DNA of 64,000 bases from Lachnospiraceae bacterium (GCA_015057035.1 SVFC01000001.1:248001-312000); one strand, 5' to 3'; positions 52,550 through 63,042 are shown, counted from the stretch's first letter. Notes: a model not told the origin generated them from the sequence alone. Made by a program: numbers and translations.

Positions 52550-54208
52550 TTATAAAAGATGTAGTTTCTTTGCAATTTTTACGATTAAGTATCCTTTAGG
52601 GAATCGTCGTATTTCGCTTTCGGATAATCCTTTAAATAATAATAACGTAATAGCGTATGCTACCACAGCTAAAAGGAATGCAATTACAAGACTTATAATA
52701 TTGTTTTTGTATAAGGTATATAAACCATTATAAGCAAAATATGTGATAACCCCCATAATTCCTGAACAAATGATAGGAATGATAAAAGTTTTCTTGATTT
52801 CTTGTCTGTATCCTGTGTGACGTGCTATAGAGATAGAATTTAAAACACATACAAGGAAGGCGAAAAATGCATTGGCAATTACAACGGCATAGATGTTAAT
52901 GCGGAAGAATAACATTAGTCCAATCAATACTATCACATGTGCTACTAAAGCAATTGCAGCATTTTTTACAGGAACCTTCAGTCTATCAATACCTTGTAAT
53001 AAACCATTGGATAAGGTTGAGATTGAATAAAATACTACCGCAATAGCACCCACTACCATCATTGATGTGGCCAAATCTAATGTTTCCATTGTTCCTGGGA
53101 ACAAAAGCATAAAAATCGGTTTTGCCAATACAGCTAGTCCCACACAACATGGCATTGCAATTACCATAATAAATCGAATTGCTGCATTAATCTGACGACA
53201 AACACCATCCTGGTCTCCTGCTGAATAAGAAGCAGAAAGCGCTGGAACGCTGGATGCAGCCATTGCTGATGCAATAGAAATTGGTACATTAATTAACACT
53301 TTATATTTGCCGGAGAAAACGCCCCACCAAACATCAATTTGATCTACGCTATAGCCTTGTAAAACAGCGATATTCTTAAATAATCCCTGATCAATGATTC
53401 CACTAATGTTATAGATTGTAGAACTTAAAAGCACTGGAATAATTGTAATAATCAGGATATGCATAGTGTACCAGAATCCATCCACCTGTACATTGCGTTC
53501 TTTTTTCATTCTTCTCTTGAAGACGCGCATATAAACGAAGAACACGAATAACAGGAACAACAACGCAGAAACAGCCCCTAGATTGGTACCTAATGTACCA
53601 CCTGCCGCACCATATGCTGCACCGTACTTCTCTGGATCTCCTAATACTTCACCGATTTTACTTCCGTATTGGAACAAAACGTATGCAGCCCAGACGCTTA
53701 CGATGGCATTTACAATCTGCTCAATAATCTGAGAGACTGCGCTAGGCATCATAGTTCCAAGTCCCTGGAAAAATCCACGTAAAACACCTAAAATCGCAAC
53801 CACAATAAGTACCGGTGCTAGAATTTTAAGTGCAAAAACACTTAACGGAGTCTGTAACGCAGAAGTAAAGAATTCTGCGCCAAAATATACAATTAATGCA
53901 ACTGCAGCTCCTGCAAGGATTGCAAATAACAAAGAACCTTTTAATATTTGATAGGCTTGTTTGCTTCTTTTCTTGGCCATAGCTGCTGATACAAGTTTCG
54001 AAACCGCCAGCGGTAAGCTATAGGAAGAAATAATCAGCATGATATTATAGATTTCAAATGCACAACTATAATAATTATTACCTGTATCACCTATAATGTC
54101 CGTCATAGGAAGGCGATATACCAAACCAATAATACGACTGATAATAGATGCTGCAGCAAGTATTGAGCCTTGTACTAAAAAGTTCGAATCTTTTTTTGAT
54201 GAGCCCAT
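52550..54208 (-). CDS. MATE/MurJ-like lipid flippase (SpoVB-YtgP type)
   Basis: A 552-aa protein with about 14 helices. VQGSILAAASIISRIIGLVYRLPMTDIIG at the start and GLVYRLP, LLGVLRGFFQG-type loops fit the SpoVB/YtgP subset of MurJ-like flippases. It probably flips lipid II or another undecaprenyl-linked unit. The subgroup (SpoVB versus MurJ) is not resolved. Confidence 0.86.
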   Translation of the reverse strand: MGSSKKDSNFLVQGSILAAASIISRIIGLVYRLPMTDIIGDTGNNYYSCAFEIYNIMLIISSYSLPLAVSKLVSAAMAKKRSKQAYQILKGSLLFAILAGAAVALIVYFGAEFFTSALQTPLSVFALKILAPVLIVVAILGVLRGFFQGLGTMMPSAVSQIIEQIVNAIVSVWAAYVLFQYGSKIGEVLGDPEKYGAAYGAAGGTLGTNLGAVSALLFLLFVFFVYMRVFKRRMKKERNVQVDGFWYTMHILIITIIPVLLSSTIYNISGIIDQGLFKNIAVLQGYSVDQIDVWWGVFSGKYKVLINVPISIASAMAASSVPALSASYSAGDQDGVCRQINAAIRFIMVIAMPCCVGLAVLAKPIFMLLFPGTMETLDLATSMMVVGAIAVVFYSISTLSNGLLQGIDRLKVPVKNAAIALVAHVIVLIGLMLFFRINIYAVVIANAFFAFLVCVLNSISIARHTGYRQEIKKTFIIPIICSGIMGVITYFAYNGLYTLYKNNIISLVIAFLLAVVAYAITLLLFKGLSESEIRRFPKGYLIVKIAKKLHLL

Positions 54209-54233
54209 AAATCAATTCCTTTTATGATTAGTT

Positions 54234-54731
54234 TTATCTTAAGATGTTTAATTCATTCAATATTTCTGTTTGTTTTGATTCCATAACAGCGGCTTCTTCT
54301 TCTGTCATATGGTCATAACCAAATAAATGAAGCATACTATGAGTAATTAAAAATGCATATTCTCTCTCGATGCTGTGTCCAAAATTGTCAGCCTGTTCTA
54401 AAACTTTTTCAACGGAAATAACGATATCTCCTAATAAAGCCTCCCCAGTGTCAGGATTAAAATCATCACAATCTTCATCGTCTAAAAAAGCGAATTCTCC
54501 TGCAGCTTCATAAGAAAGCATTGGGAAAGAAAGCACATCCGTTGGACGGTCTATCTGTCGAAACTCCTTGTTGATTGTATGAATTCCTTCATTATCTGTC
54601 AAGGTTAGATTTACTTCTGCTTCGTATGGAAATCCAGCATAATCCAGGCAAGCATTGACAACCTTTTCAGCCAATGTAGCATAATCAAATTCAAATGGAA
54701 CTTTTACTTCTTCTTCCAATATAAAACTCAT
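54234..54731 (-). CDS. ybeY: Endoribonuclease YbeY
   Basis: A 165-aa metal RNase used in 16S rRNA maturation. HSMLHLFGYDHMTEEE provides the three His. The start overlaps the previous stop as ATGA, with AAGGAGGAAT upstream. Normal family length. Confidence 0.96.
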   Translation of the reverse strand: MSFILEEEVKVPFEFDYATLAEKVVNACLDYAGFPYEAEVNLTLTDNEGIHTINKEFRQIDRPTDVLSFPMLSYEAAGEFAFLDDEDCDDFNPDTGEALLGDIVISVEKVLEQADNFGHSIEREYAFLITHSMLHLFGYDHMTEEEAAVMESKQTEILNELNILR

Positions 54732-55912
54732 GAAAGCAATTCCTCCTTCGCAAGTAATTCTCTAATTTTAATAAATGCATTGATGCTTAATCCCGAGGTA
54801 TCATATAGTCCTGCAGTAGAATATTCATTTAGTGTCTGATAGATTAAAACCTCTCTATTCCACTGGCTTGCACCAACCTGCTTGTCCAAAAGCTCAATTT
54901 TTAGCAAAATTCCATCAATCATATGTACCAAAGCAGATTCTGGAGTAGATGGAAGTTCCTTTTCACCAGCATATTCCTGTAGAATCTGAATCAATTCTTT
55001 TGGAAAACAATGCTTTTCTGCAAGTCGAACTCCGTTTTCCACAAAAGGTTCTCCCTCTAAATGGCCTAAACGGTAATATAATCCTGCAACGGCAGCTAAA
55101 TCCGCTTTATATCCTAATTGCAACGCATATTTATATGCGATATCAGACACTTTTCTAGCATGTCTATATTCTGCCTGGGAATAATTCTTTAATTCTCTTA
55201 AAAGGCTATAATCATCATGTAATAATGTTTCGTAATGATAAGAAATATCTTCTTCTGTTTTTTGCTTGTTAATCGGATAAATTAGTACTGCATACAAACA
55301 AACCGCAATGCCGTTTGCAGCCGCATAAAGCATCTGCGTTGGAGTAATAGTTTCATTGGTCAAATAGCAAAAAACACTAGAAAAGAGAACCGTCATAAAC
55401 AAAAGAATCAGCCCAATGTATATGCGATATTCTTGCTGTTTTAAAACTTTTGCCAAAACACAAGCAATGGAAATCATAACAGTATATGCAAGTAGTTCAT
55501 GAAAACTTTCGCCAGTTGTTAATGCCAATAAAACATTAAAAAACAACCCCGTCATTAAACCTATGTTTTCGTTGCTAAAAGCAACCATAATCAATGGAAA
55601 TAACATTACAGGGCGAAAAAACTCTGGCAAAAATGACATAATAAGCATTAATACACAACAAAGAAAGAATCCTAACGCGATTCTTCCATAGGTTGTTTGA
55701 ATATTATGAAATAACCCTTCCCTCCTTCTCTCATAAGTCATTTCAAAGAAAAGGAGTGGCAAAATTCCCAGGATTACAATACCAACACAAAACATTTCGT
55801 CAAATTGTAATTGATTTATATAGCATAAGACACCGGCAGATACCATCGCTGAACAAAATATTGCGATACAAGGTATCACACGATAAATGCTTATTTTCTC
55901 AGAGTGATTCAT
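54728..55912 (-). CDS. PgpH/YqfF-like membrane protein with degenerate HD domain
   Basis: A 394-aa protein. Seven to eight membrane helices (about 8-215) and a C-terminal HD-like domain. In Firmicutes this place (phoH-pgpH-ybeY) holds PgpH, a c-di-AMP phosphodiesterase of about 700 aa with an external domain. Here the external domain is missing, and the expected HD motif (LLHDIGK-like) reads LYYRLGH, with the first His of the domain region (YRHARKVSDIA) kept. Catalysis is therefore doubtful; a regulatory role for the remnant is possible. Confidence 0.75.
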   Translation of the reverse strand: MNHSEKISIYRVIPCIAIFCSAMVSAGVLCYINQLQFDEMFCVGIVILGILPLLFFEMTYERRREGLFHNIQTTYGRIALGFFLCCVLMLIMSFLPEFFRPVMLFPLIMVAFSNENIGLMTGLFFNVLLALTTGESFHELLAYTVMISIACVLAKVLKQQEYRIYIGLILLFMTVLFSSVFCYLTNETITPTQMLYAAANGIAVCLYAVLIYPINKQKTEEDISYHYETLLHDDYSLLRELKNYSQAEYRHARKVSDIAYKYALQLGYKADLAAVAGLYYRLGHLEGEPFVENGVRLAEKHCFPKELIQILQEYAGEKELPSTPESALVHMIDGILLKIELLDKQVGASQWNREVLIYQTLNEYSTAGLYDTSGLSINAFIKIRELLAKEELLS

Positions 55913-56901
55913 TTCTTCTCCTGTTTTGATTTCTTTTGTCTCTCGCTCTTTTGCTCATAATCATCATATGCCTGAACAATACGCTGTACTAACGGATGTC
56001 GAACAACATCTTTATTTGTAAGACGACAAATCGCTATTTCGTCAATGTTTTTTAATACTTTTAAAGCAACATCTAATCCGGATTTGGTTCCAGGTGCAAG
56101 GTCCTTCTGGGTTGCATCACCAGTTACGACAACTTTAGAGCCAAAGCCAATACGTGTCAAAAACATCTTCATTTGTGCAGGCGTTGTATTTTGTGCTTCA
56201 TCTAAAATGATAAAGGCATTGTCCAGGGTTCTACCACGCATATATGCTAATGGAGCTACCTCAATTAATCCTTTTTCCATGTTTTTCTGGAAACTTTCTG
56301 CTCCCATAATCTGATATAAAGCATCGTATAATGGACGTAAATATGGATCCACCTTACTCTGCAAATCTCCTGGAAGAAATCCTAATTTTTCGCCAGCTTC
56401 AATGGCTGGACGTGTCAGGATAATACGTCCAACTTCTTCGTTTTTAAAGGCTGTGATTGCCATTGCCATTGCAAGATACGTTTTTCCGGTTCCAGCAGGA
56501 CCCATACCAAACACAATCATTTTCTTGCGAATTGCATCAATATATTCTTTCTGACCAAGGGTTTTTGGTTTGATAGGTTTTCCGTTTGTGGTATGACAGA
56601 TTAGATCCTTGTCAATATCAATCATACAACTGCCCTTATTTTCTGCAACAAGAGATAAACCATAATTAACATTTTGTGCAGAGATTACATTACCGCTTTC
56701 AGCCAAATCATTGAGCAGTGTAAATAATTCTACTGCATCAGTGGTGTTCTGCTCATTTCCAATAATTTTAATTGAATCATCTCTTGCAACAACCGTGATT
56801 CCAAGAGAACGTTCAATTTTCTTTATGTGTACATCAAATTCGCCAAAAATATTTGTTATATTTTTAGATGGAATTTGTATTATTTTCTCATTTAAACTCA
56901 T
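55909..56901 (-). CDS. phoH: PhoH-family ATPase
   Basis: A 330-aa protein with N-terminal KH-like part and PhoH ATPase domain: GPAGTGKTYLAM (Walker A), FIILDEAQNTTPAQMKMFLTRIGFGSK (Walker B and following), VVTGDATQ. Usual order with yqfD and ybeY. The biochemical role is not settled; RNA-related functions are proposed. Confidence 0.94.
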   Translation of the reverse strand: MSLNEKIIQIPSKNITNIFGEFDVHIKKIERSLGITVVARDDSIKIIGNEQNTTDAVELFTLLNDLAESGNVISAQNVNYGLSLVAENKGSCMIDIDKDLICHTTNGKPIKPKTLGQKEYIDAIRKKMIVFGMGPAGTGKTYLAMAMAITAFKNEEVGRIILTRPAIEAGEKLGFLPGDLQSKVDPYLRPLYDALYQIMGAESFQKNMEKGLIEVAPLAYMRGRTLDNAFIILDEAQNTTPAQMKMFLTRIGFGSKVVVTGDATQKDLAPGTKSGLDVALKVLKNIDEIAICRLTNKDVVRHPLVQRIVQAYDDYEQKSERQKKSKQEKK

Positions 56902-57928
56902 TTTCTGAAACTTCCTCCACGAGTATATTTGTTCCTATTTGTTCTCGGGCATATATTTTCCCGTAAAAAACAACGTTTTTTTCATTCTTTTTAAGCATAA
57001 CTCTTTTGTCTAGAATTAATACTTCGTTTGCCTCTAAAATTTCTATATATTCTTTTAGTTTTTCATATCCTATGCGATACAAAGTTGCTTCTGAATAATT
57101 TCCAGCAAGTTTTGAACCCATTATTTCAAATTCGGTAATTGGAAAACTAAAATCATAAACCACATCACCTAATATAAACCCTTCAGCTCGCACATTTTGT
57201 GTCTGTTTAATCGTACCACTATCATCAAAGATATCAAAAGTCCCTTTTATGAGCAAATCCCCTTGGTTTACGTGCGTTCCAATCTCAGTTACCGCTGTGC
57301 CAAAACGTGTGACGAAGGTATGTATATATGCATCTTTATTAGCGACCAAATCATAGCGTTTGCCATCATAAATGTATTCTTCCTGTTGACCATATAGAGA
57401 TTCTCGAACTTCAACACATAGTTTTGTTTGATTCATATAGACGGAAACCCAACCAATATCCACAAAATTATTGCGAATCTCATATTCTAAGGTTGCACAA
57501 TCAATGATATTCTTTTTGCATCCAACAGTTACTTGTTGTGTTTTTAAAACTTCTAAAAGCTCATATTCTGCTATTTTATCATTTCCATGAACCTCAATAC
57601 TCCAAACAAAAGTACGACTATAAAAAAATGCACAAATCAGAATCAGACATAATACCGGAAACCATTTTAAATACGGGTGTCTATGACACCAAAACGGAAA
57701 ACCATGACGACTCATAATTCTTAACTTTGTTTTTGTTTTACGCAAAAATGGTTTTAGAAGATAAAAATCTCTTAAATGAAAATTAACGCGTATAATGTGT
57801 TTTAAATCATGAGAAATATTCCACAAATGAATCCCATTTCTGGAACACAGGTTAATAAAACGATTGATTTGATGTCCATATAATCGAACATTAATATACC
57901 CTCGTAACCAACGAAATAATCTTTCCAT
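56888..57928 (-). CDS. yqfD: Sporulation-family protein YqfD
   Basis: A 346-aa protein with a cytoplasmic basic N-terminus (1-85), one helix (about 92-110) and an external beta-rich part. YqfD is a conserved neighbour of yqfC and phoH in spore-forming lineages; it is essential for spore engulfment steps in Bacillus. Whether this organism sporulates cannot be told from the window. Confidence 0.88.
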   Translation of the reverse strand: MERLFRWLRGYINVRLYGHQINRFINLCSRNGIHLWNISHDLKHIIRVNFHLRDFYLLKPFLRKTKTKLRIMSRHGFPFWCHRHPYLKWFPVLCLILICAFFYSRTFVWSIEVHGNDKIAEYELLEVLKTQQVTVGCKKNIIDCATLEYEIRNNFVDIGWVSVYMNQTKLCVEVRESLYGQQEEYIYDGKRYDLVANKDAYIHTFVTRFGTAVTEIGTHVNQGDLLIKGTFDIFDDSGTIKQTQNVRAEGFILGDVVYDFSFPITEFEIMGSKLAGNYSEATLYRIGYEKLKEYIEILEANEVLILDKRVMLKKNEKNVVFYGKIYAREQIGTNILVEEVSENEFK

Positions 57929-57929
57929 A

Positions 57930-58205
57930 TTAGCAAAACTCCACTGAAAAAATATAGCCTTTAATGTGAATTTCTTCTTTGGAATATGCTTCGATTAAAA
58001 GATTTCGACCACAAATTTTAAGTTGAAATGGTTTTGTTAAAATAACAATCATTTCCGTTTCATAAATTAATAATCCGCGATGATTTGATACGTATACTTC
58101 TCTGTTGCCATTAAAAGATATACAGGGATATCCAAGGAAAAGATCCTGTGGCAAATCCAGTGATGTAATTATATTTTCTGCTGCTTGTTCCATACGTTTA
58201 CCCAT
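57930..58205 (-). CDS. yqfC: Sporulation protein YqfC
   Basis: A 91-aa YqfC-type protein (DLPQDLFLGYPCISFNGNREVYVSNHRGLLIYETEMIVI). One base from yqfD. No good ribosome site precedes ATG 58205; a second ATG is at 58193. A near-perfect hairpin covers this start, so expression may depend on translation or transcription of the flagellin gene upstream. Confidence 0.85.
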   Translation of the reverse strand: MGKRMEQAAENIITSLDLPQDLFLGYPCISFNGNREVYVSNHRGLLIYETEMIVILTKPFQLKICGRNLLIEAYSKEEIHIKGYIFSVEFC

Positions 58206-58226
58206 ACTAAATTGTATGAGTAAACG
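58195..58226 (-). repeat. Hairpin between the flagellin gene and yqfC
   Basis: CGTTTACCCATAC (58195-58207) and GTATGAGTAAACG (58214-58226) pair at 12 of 13 positions. There is no T tract after it, so it looks less like a terminator and more like a structure over the yqfC start codon. Confidence 0.65.
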
Positions 58227-58236
58227 TACTTTTATA

Positions 58237-61200
58237 TTACTGTAAGAGTTTTAAAACATCATCTTTACTACTGTTGGACTGGGAAAGCATAGCCTGTCCT
58301 ACCTGCTGTAAAATGTTCAATTTGGACATATTTACCATCTCTTCTGACATATCTGTGTCACGAATACGCGATTCAGCAGCCGTGGTGTTTTCATGTTTAT
58401 TCTCATTGTTGTTAATCGCATGTTCCAGACGATTCTGTATACTACCAAAGGTACTACGAAGATATGAAACCATATCAATGGCTTCTCCAACGCGCTTTAA
58501 TGCTTTAAAAGCGTATTTTTCCTGGGTTACACATATTGTATTTAATCCAAGCAGCGTTGTAGACATATCAGTTCTAGGAATCGTAATAAAATCTCCTACA
58601 TCAGAACTTAACTGGATATTAACCCCAACAGATGGTCCTTCTTCGCCATTTTCGGAAAAGAAGATTTCATCTCGGGCACTTCCCTCGATGCTAATAGGAT
58701 GTTTGCCAAGAGAAACGTAGGAAATCTTAAGTTTGCCATGATCCTTTTCTGCAATCAAAGGCGCTCCTGCATCGGTAAGCTGTGTATTAATTGCATCAAA
58801 AATTTCATCATAAGAATACTCTTTTGCTTCTAATGTGATCTCATAGGAATTACCATCTACGTTAAACACAAGCTGATCTTCATTTTCTGCAATTGTTACA
58901 CCCTCAGTAATATCCTTGTTTCCCATAACATAAGCAGGGATAAGCTCACCGTCTGTGCTGTAAAAAATCTCAAATGCAGCATTACCACCAACACCATCAA
59001 TTAAATATTTGCCTTCGCCAGGCACGGCAATACTACTATCTAACTGGAAATTAATAGCTCTGCTATCATTGGCGCCAACAACACCGGTTTGAATATCGCC
59101 TACACCAACTTTAACAAGTCCGGCTTCAAAACCATTTGCAACTAATTGCTCATTTAATTTGTCCTGAATATGATTCTTGATTGCAGAACTAGAGTATTCC
59201 CCTGCATCTAAATTCATGTTTAACGTATAAACAGTATTATCATATGTAAAATCAAGAGATAATTCATCACTTATGCCGTCTCGAATGGTTACACCACCCG
59301 TAATATCTTTACGACCTACTGTAAAAGTTTTAGAAACTACCTGTGATCCATCTTCAGATTTTACTGATTGTTTGTATGTACTTTCACTACTGTAGCACAA
59401 AATCTTCTCGTAAAAATCACCTTGTGGATTAGACAATTTATTGTTAAGTCCTGTGCCAACAGTTTTAATAACCACGCCATTAGAATCAACTGTTACAGCA
59501 AGTTTATTAGCTCCAGCTGCAGTATCAAGAAGTTCTTGTAGTTTTTTCTTTAACTCATCATAAGTATAAGAGCCTTCGTCTACTGTAATTGAAATATTGC
59601 GTGTTGTTCCTTCATCTACAAACGTAAAGGATAAATCATTAGCAAATTCGTCAATCTTTACAGGTTGATTTAATCTGGCTCCATCAATGGTTCCTTGTGT
59701 AGTTGAAGCATATCCGGCAGTTTTTGGATTATATATGGCTGTTTTAACTGTTTCACTTGACATTAATCCGCCACCAGATCCAGAAGAAACAGAAATGGTG
59801 CTTGAAGGATCTGTTTTAAGCATTAATTTTCCATCAACAAAAGAGGCATCAACCCCTGGATAGGTAATCTCCTTCTTGCCATAGATGGCAACCATAGAAG
59901 AACCGCCATTGGTATAATTAATGGAAAATGACTGCTGGCTTCCTGAAGCAAGAGTCCTATATCCAATTTTTTTGCCATCAGAAGAAGTATATGCTGCTAA
60001 TGGAGCATTGGCATCTGCCAGTTTTTGATTCAGCATTTCTACAAACGATGTAGCATTATAGGTTCCATTATCCAAGGTAACCGAATATGGCTGTCCATTT
60101 ACTGTAATATTAAAACCATTTGTATCATCTGTAATTTTAATCTCTGATTCTGTATTCAGATTAACCAGTTTTTCAGCAGGAGTTGAGGTTTCCAGTGGCC
60201 CCAAAATCACCTCAGACGACGAACCGCCAGAGGTAGTTCCATAGGAAATGGAAGTATCTGTTCCTGTGGCTTTTGTGGTTAATGTCAAATAACCTGAAGA
60301 AGAAACGCTGGCCGTTACACCAATATTCTGGGCATTTAGCTTGCTATTAATTTCTTTTACAAGAGTATTTGGCGTATATGTTCCTTTCGCCAATGTAATT
60401 GATACGGGCTTTGTTACGCCATCTTCTTTTAAGTTAAATGAGAATACATTACTGTTTTCATCAATTGTAATAGAATTTGCAAGTTTTAAATTGCTTGTTA
60501 ATGTCGCAGGACCTCTTTGTGTATTCAGTTCCTGCATAAGCGTACTATCTGCAGTACTGCATGTAATCTTCGTATCTTCACCAAAATGTGTCGCATCTGT
60601 TCTAGCTGTTAATACTAGTTTGTTATTGTTTATGCTAACAATTGCACCACCGTAACCAGTTCCGTATACAGCATTAATTTTGCTTTGTAATGCATCTTTT
60701 AATGTATTAGCTGTATATGTTTTGTTATCTAAAATAAGTGTTTGTTTTTCGCCATTAATTTCCAGTGTAAAACGATTGTTAGAATCCGTTACTTCTATTG
60801 TATCTGGCAAAGCATATTTTGATAAGGTTACAGTTGCAGGGGTATCCTTTCCAACCTGGGTTGTACCTTCTTGAAACGTGGTGGAACCCGTATTACTTAC
60901 AGTCCATGTAGAGGTTGTAGCTGTACCGGTTTGTGTTACTGGAGCATAATCTCTATTCGTTGTATTGCCATAGCCATAAGTAGTAGAAAACGTGTTATAT
61001 ACGGTTTCGGTTCTTCCTGGAATAGCCTTTTCAATTGCATCAATAATTTGATCTTGTGTAGGATTACCAACTGGCAGATTCACCTTATATTCTGTTCCAT
61101 CTACTTTTACTTTTAATGGATTATCAGATGATTCTACAGTTCCATCATACGGTTGATCCAAAGTGATAGAACCTTTTCCTGAAATGGTAACATCTTTGTA

Positions 61201-63042
61201 TGTAATGTTATATCCTTGGAATACGGCATCCATTCCACCATTATTTGTAACTGCTGATACATTAATGTTGGTAACGGAATCAGCTGCCACTCCCTGGATT
61301 TTCATTTTATTTCCGGATAAAACAGCTTCTACAGATGTAATGTTATTCTGCTGTAACTGATAATTAATCTCATCTTCTAATTCTTTTGCAGAATTATAGT
61401 CTTTTGCAGATAGAACAATGGTGGTAGTCGTATTATCCAAAGTTAATTTAAAACTATCATTATCACCAGCGACAATTGTAAGTGGACTTGCTGTAAACCC
61501 TGTTAGTTCTTTACTACCTGTAAAGTTTGCTATGACATCTGCCCTATTTTCATTATAAACGGACGCAGTTGTTCCGTAATATGTATAGGTTTTATTTACA
61601 AACAGCGTATCATAAGCACTACTTGATGGATCAATATCAATTGTGCTCTCTATTCCCTCTAGTCTTGAGGTAATTCTAAGAGAATAAAAACTGTTTTGCA
61701 AATGATGTGTAACATCTAATTCCAAGCCATGATTATTAAACTGATTTTGCAGTTCCGTTTTCATCTGATCAATGGAATATTCACCATTGGTTAGTTGAAT
61801 TGTAACTGGAGAATCAGCACCATTTGCCTGAATTGATAAGGTGTTATTTGCATCTGTAATTTTAAATTTTTTATATTCTACGTCTTTTAAGTCTGAATTT
61901 AAGACGTAACCACCTTGAAAATATCCGGCATGAAGTTCTGCTTCACCATAGGAAACATTGTCATAGAATACAGAGGTATAAACACTACCTTTCTGATCAA
62001 TTTTAAACATATTTCCCTTGAACTTGGTAACGATAGAATCTTCACTTCCCAGTTTAATTCCTTCGCCATATTCTGTGGCTTTTACTGTCGTTCCCTGTAA
62101 CTCATTATTTAATAAGTCTATCAATTGATCACGATAATACCATCCGTCAGGAATTACGATATCTTTGTGGGATGAATTGCCATCAAAATCCTCGATATCA
62201 AAACTTAAAGTGTTGTTTTCTGAAGATATCTTAAGTGGATATCCACCAGCGAAACTGGTTGTTCCAATTAATGCCCCAAACTCTCCACCTTCATACATAT
62301 CATAAAGCAAATATGAAAGGGAGCCTGCAACGGAATCAATAATTTTGCCACCCTCGTAGTTGACATTACAATATCCCTCATCATTAAATTCAAAAAAGAT
62401 ACCCTCTTCTATTCCGCCTGCCTTTTCAATAGCACTGTCAATTTCATCAGAAAGTTCCTGGGTAGTGTATTCTCCGGCAGGTACAGTTATAGCAAGTGTT
62501 TTTTGTGTTGCATTATCCGAAAAGCGATACTTAATGGTCAGGTCATTTCTACCAGCAGTAATAGTATGTGTAGCCGTTGGTGACCATTCAATACTGCCTT
62601 CACACTGGTAATAGGTAGACAGATGTTCATGAAAAATGTCCAGCTCATTAAATTCTGTTGTCTGACCTATACGATCTAACTCAATCTGCAACTGGTCAAA
62701 TTCCTGTTGTATCGCTTCGCGATCAGATTCGGAATTGGTTCCATTAAGAGCCTGAACGGAAAGTTCATTCATACGTTGCAAAATAGAATGAGCCTCAGTA
62801 AGTGCACCGTCGCCTATCTGAACCCAGGAAACGCCGTCCTGAGCATTTTCGGTTCCCTGATCCAGTCCTCGAATTAATTGACGCATTTTTTCCGAAATCG
62901 CCAACCCTGCAGCATCATCTGCGGCGCGATTAATAGACAATCCAGTTGCTAATTTTTCACTGGATTTCGCACGATTCTTGCTTGTAGTATTCAGTTGTCG
63001 ATAGGAATTCATCGCTGCCAAATTATGAGTAACTGATAACAT
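58237..63042 (-). CDS. Giant flagellin with about eleven repeated modules
   Basis: A 1601-aa flagellin. N-terminal D0/D1 (1-140: LSVTHNLAAMNSYRQLN, LATGLSINRAADDAAGLAIS) and C-terminal D1/D0 (about 1490-1601: KALKRVGEAIDMVSYLRS, RIRDTDMSEEMV, LLQ end) are canonical. Between lie about eleven beta-rich modules starting near residues 166, 275, 398, 527, 639, 753, 862, 973, 1134, 1258 and 1387. Each has a pattern like NxLxF..., (V/I)xLxxGxYtxxxL, (I/L)NxxL; this recalls the flagellin IN motif. The gene starts 14 bp after rlmH with GGGGG as ribosome site. It exports through the flagellar system; filament surface modules are likely adhesion or antigenic parts. Confidence 0.9.
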   Translation of the reverse strand: MLSVTHNLAAMNSYRQLNTTSKNRAKSSEKLATGLSINRAADDAAGLAISEKMRQLIRGLDQGTENAQDGVSWVQIGDGALTEAHSILQRMNELSVQALNGTNSESDREAIQQEFDQLQIELDRIGQTTEFNELDIFHEHLSTYYQCEGSIEWSPTATHTITAGRNDLTIKYRFSDNATQKTLAITVPAGEYTTQELSDEIDSAIEKAGGIEEGIFFEFNDEGYCNVNYEGGKIIDSVAGSLSYLLYDMYEGGEFGALIGTTSFAGGYPLKISSENNTLSFDIEDFDGNSSHKDIVIPDGWYYRDQLIDLLNNELQGTTVKATEYGEGIKLGSEDSIVTKFKGNMFKIDQKGSVYTSVFYDNVSYGEAELHAGYFQGGYVLNSDLKDVEYKKFKITDANNTLSIQANGADSPVTIQLTNGEYSIDQMKTELQNQFNNHGLELDVTHHLQNSFYSLRITSRLEGIESTIDIDPSSSAYDTLFVNKTYTYYGTTASVYNENRADVIANFTGSKELTGFTASPLTIVAGDNDSFKLTLDNTTTTIVLSAKDYNSAKELEDEINYQLQQNNITSVEAVLSGNKMKIQGVAADSVTNINVSAVTNNGGMDAVFQGYNITYKDVTISGKGSITLDQPYDGTVESSDNPLKVKVDGTEYKVNLPVGNPTQDQIIDAIEKAIPGRTETVYNTFSTTYGYGNTTNRDYAPVTQTGTATTSTWTVSNTGSTTFQEGTTQVGKDTPATVTLSKYALPDTIEVTDSNNRFTLEINGEKQTLILDNKTYTANTLKDALQSKINAVYGTGYGGAIVSINNNKLVLTARTDATHFGEDTKITCSTADSTLMQELNTQRGPATLTSNLKLANSITIDENSNVFSFNLKEDGVTKPVSITLAKGTYTPNTLVKEINSKLNAQNIGVTASVSSSGYLTLTTKATGTDTSISYGTTSGGSSSEVILGPLETSTPAEKLVNLNTESEIKITDDTNGFNITVNGQPYSVTLDNGTYNATSFVEMLNQKLADANAPLAAYTSSDGKKIGYRTLASGSQQSFSINYTNGGSSMVAIYGKKEITYPGVDASFVDGKLMLKTDPSSTISVSSGSGGGLMSSETVKTAIYNPKTAGYASTTQGTIDGARLNQPVKIDEFANDLSFTFVDEGTTRNISITVDEGSYTYDELKKKLQELLDTAAGANKLAVTVDSNGVVIKTVGTGLNNKLSNPQGDFYEKILCYSSESTYKQSVKSEDGSQVVSKTFTVGRKDITGGVTIRDGISDELSLDFTYDNTVYTLNMNLDAGEYSSSAIKNHIQDKLNEQLVANGFEAGLVKVGVGDIQTGVVGANDSRAINFQLDSSIAVPGEGKYLIDGVGGNAAFEIFYSTDGELIPAYVMGNKDITEGVTIAENEDQLVFNVDGNSYEITLEAKEYSYDEIFDAINTQLTDAGAPLIAEKDHGKLKISYVSLGKHPISIEGSARDEIFFSENGEEGPSVGVNIQLSSDVGDFITIPRTDMSTTLLGLNTICVTQEKYAFKALKRVGEAIDMVSYLRSTFGSIQNRLEHAINNNENKHENTTAAESRIRDTDMSEEMVNMSKLNILQQVGQAMLSQSNSSKDDVLKLLQ

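Noticed and set aside
60341-62611. Several plus-strand frames opposite the flagellin gene
   Set aside because: They are shadows of a long, well-supported coding frame; none has a ribosome site or a recognisable domain.
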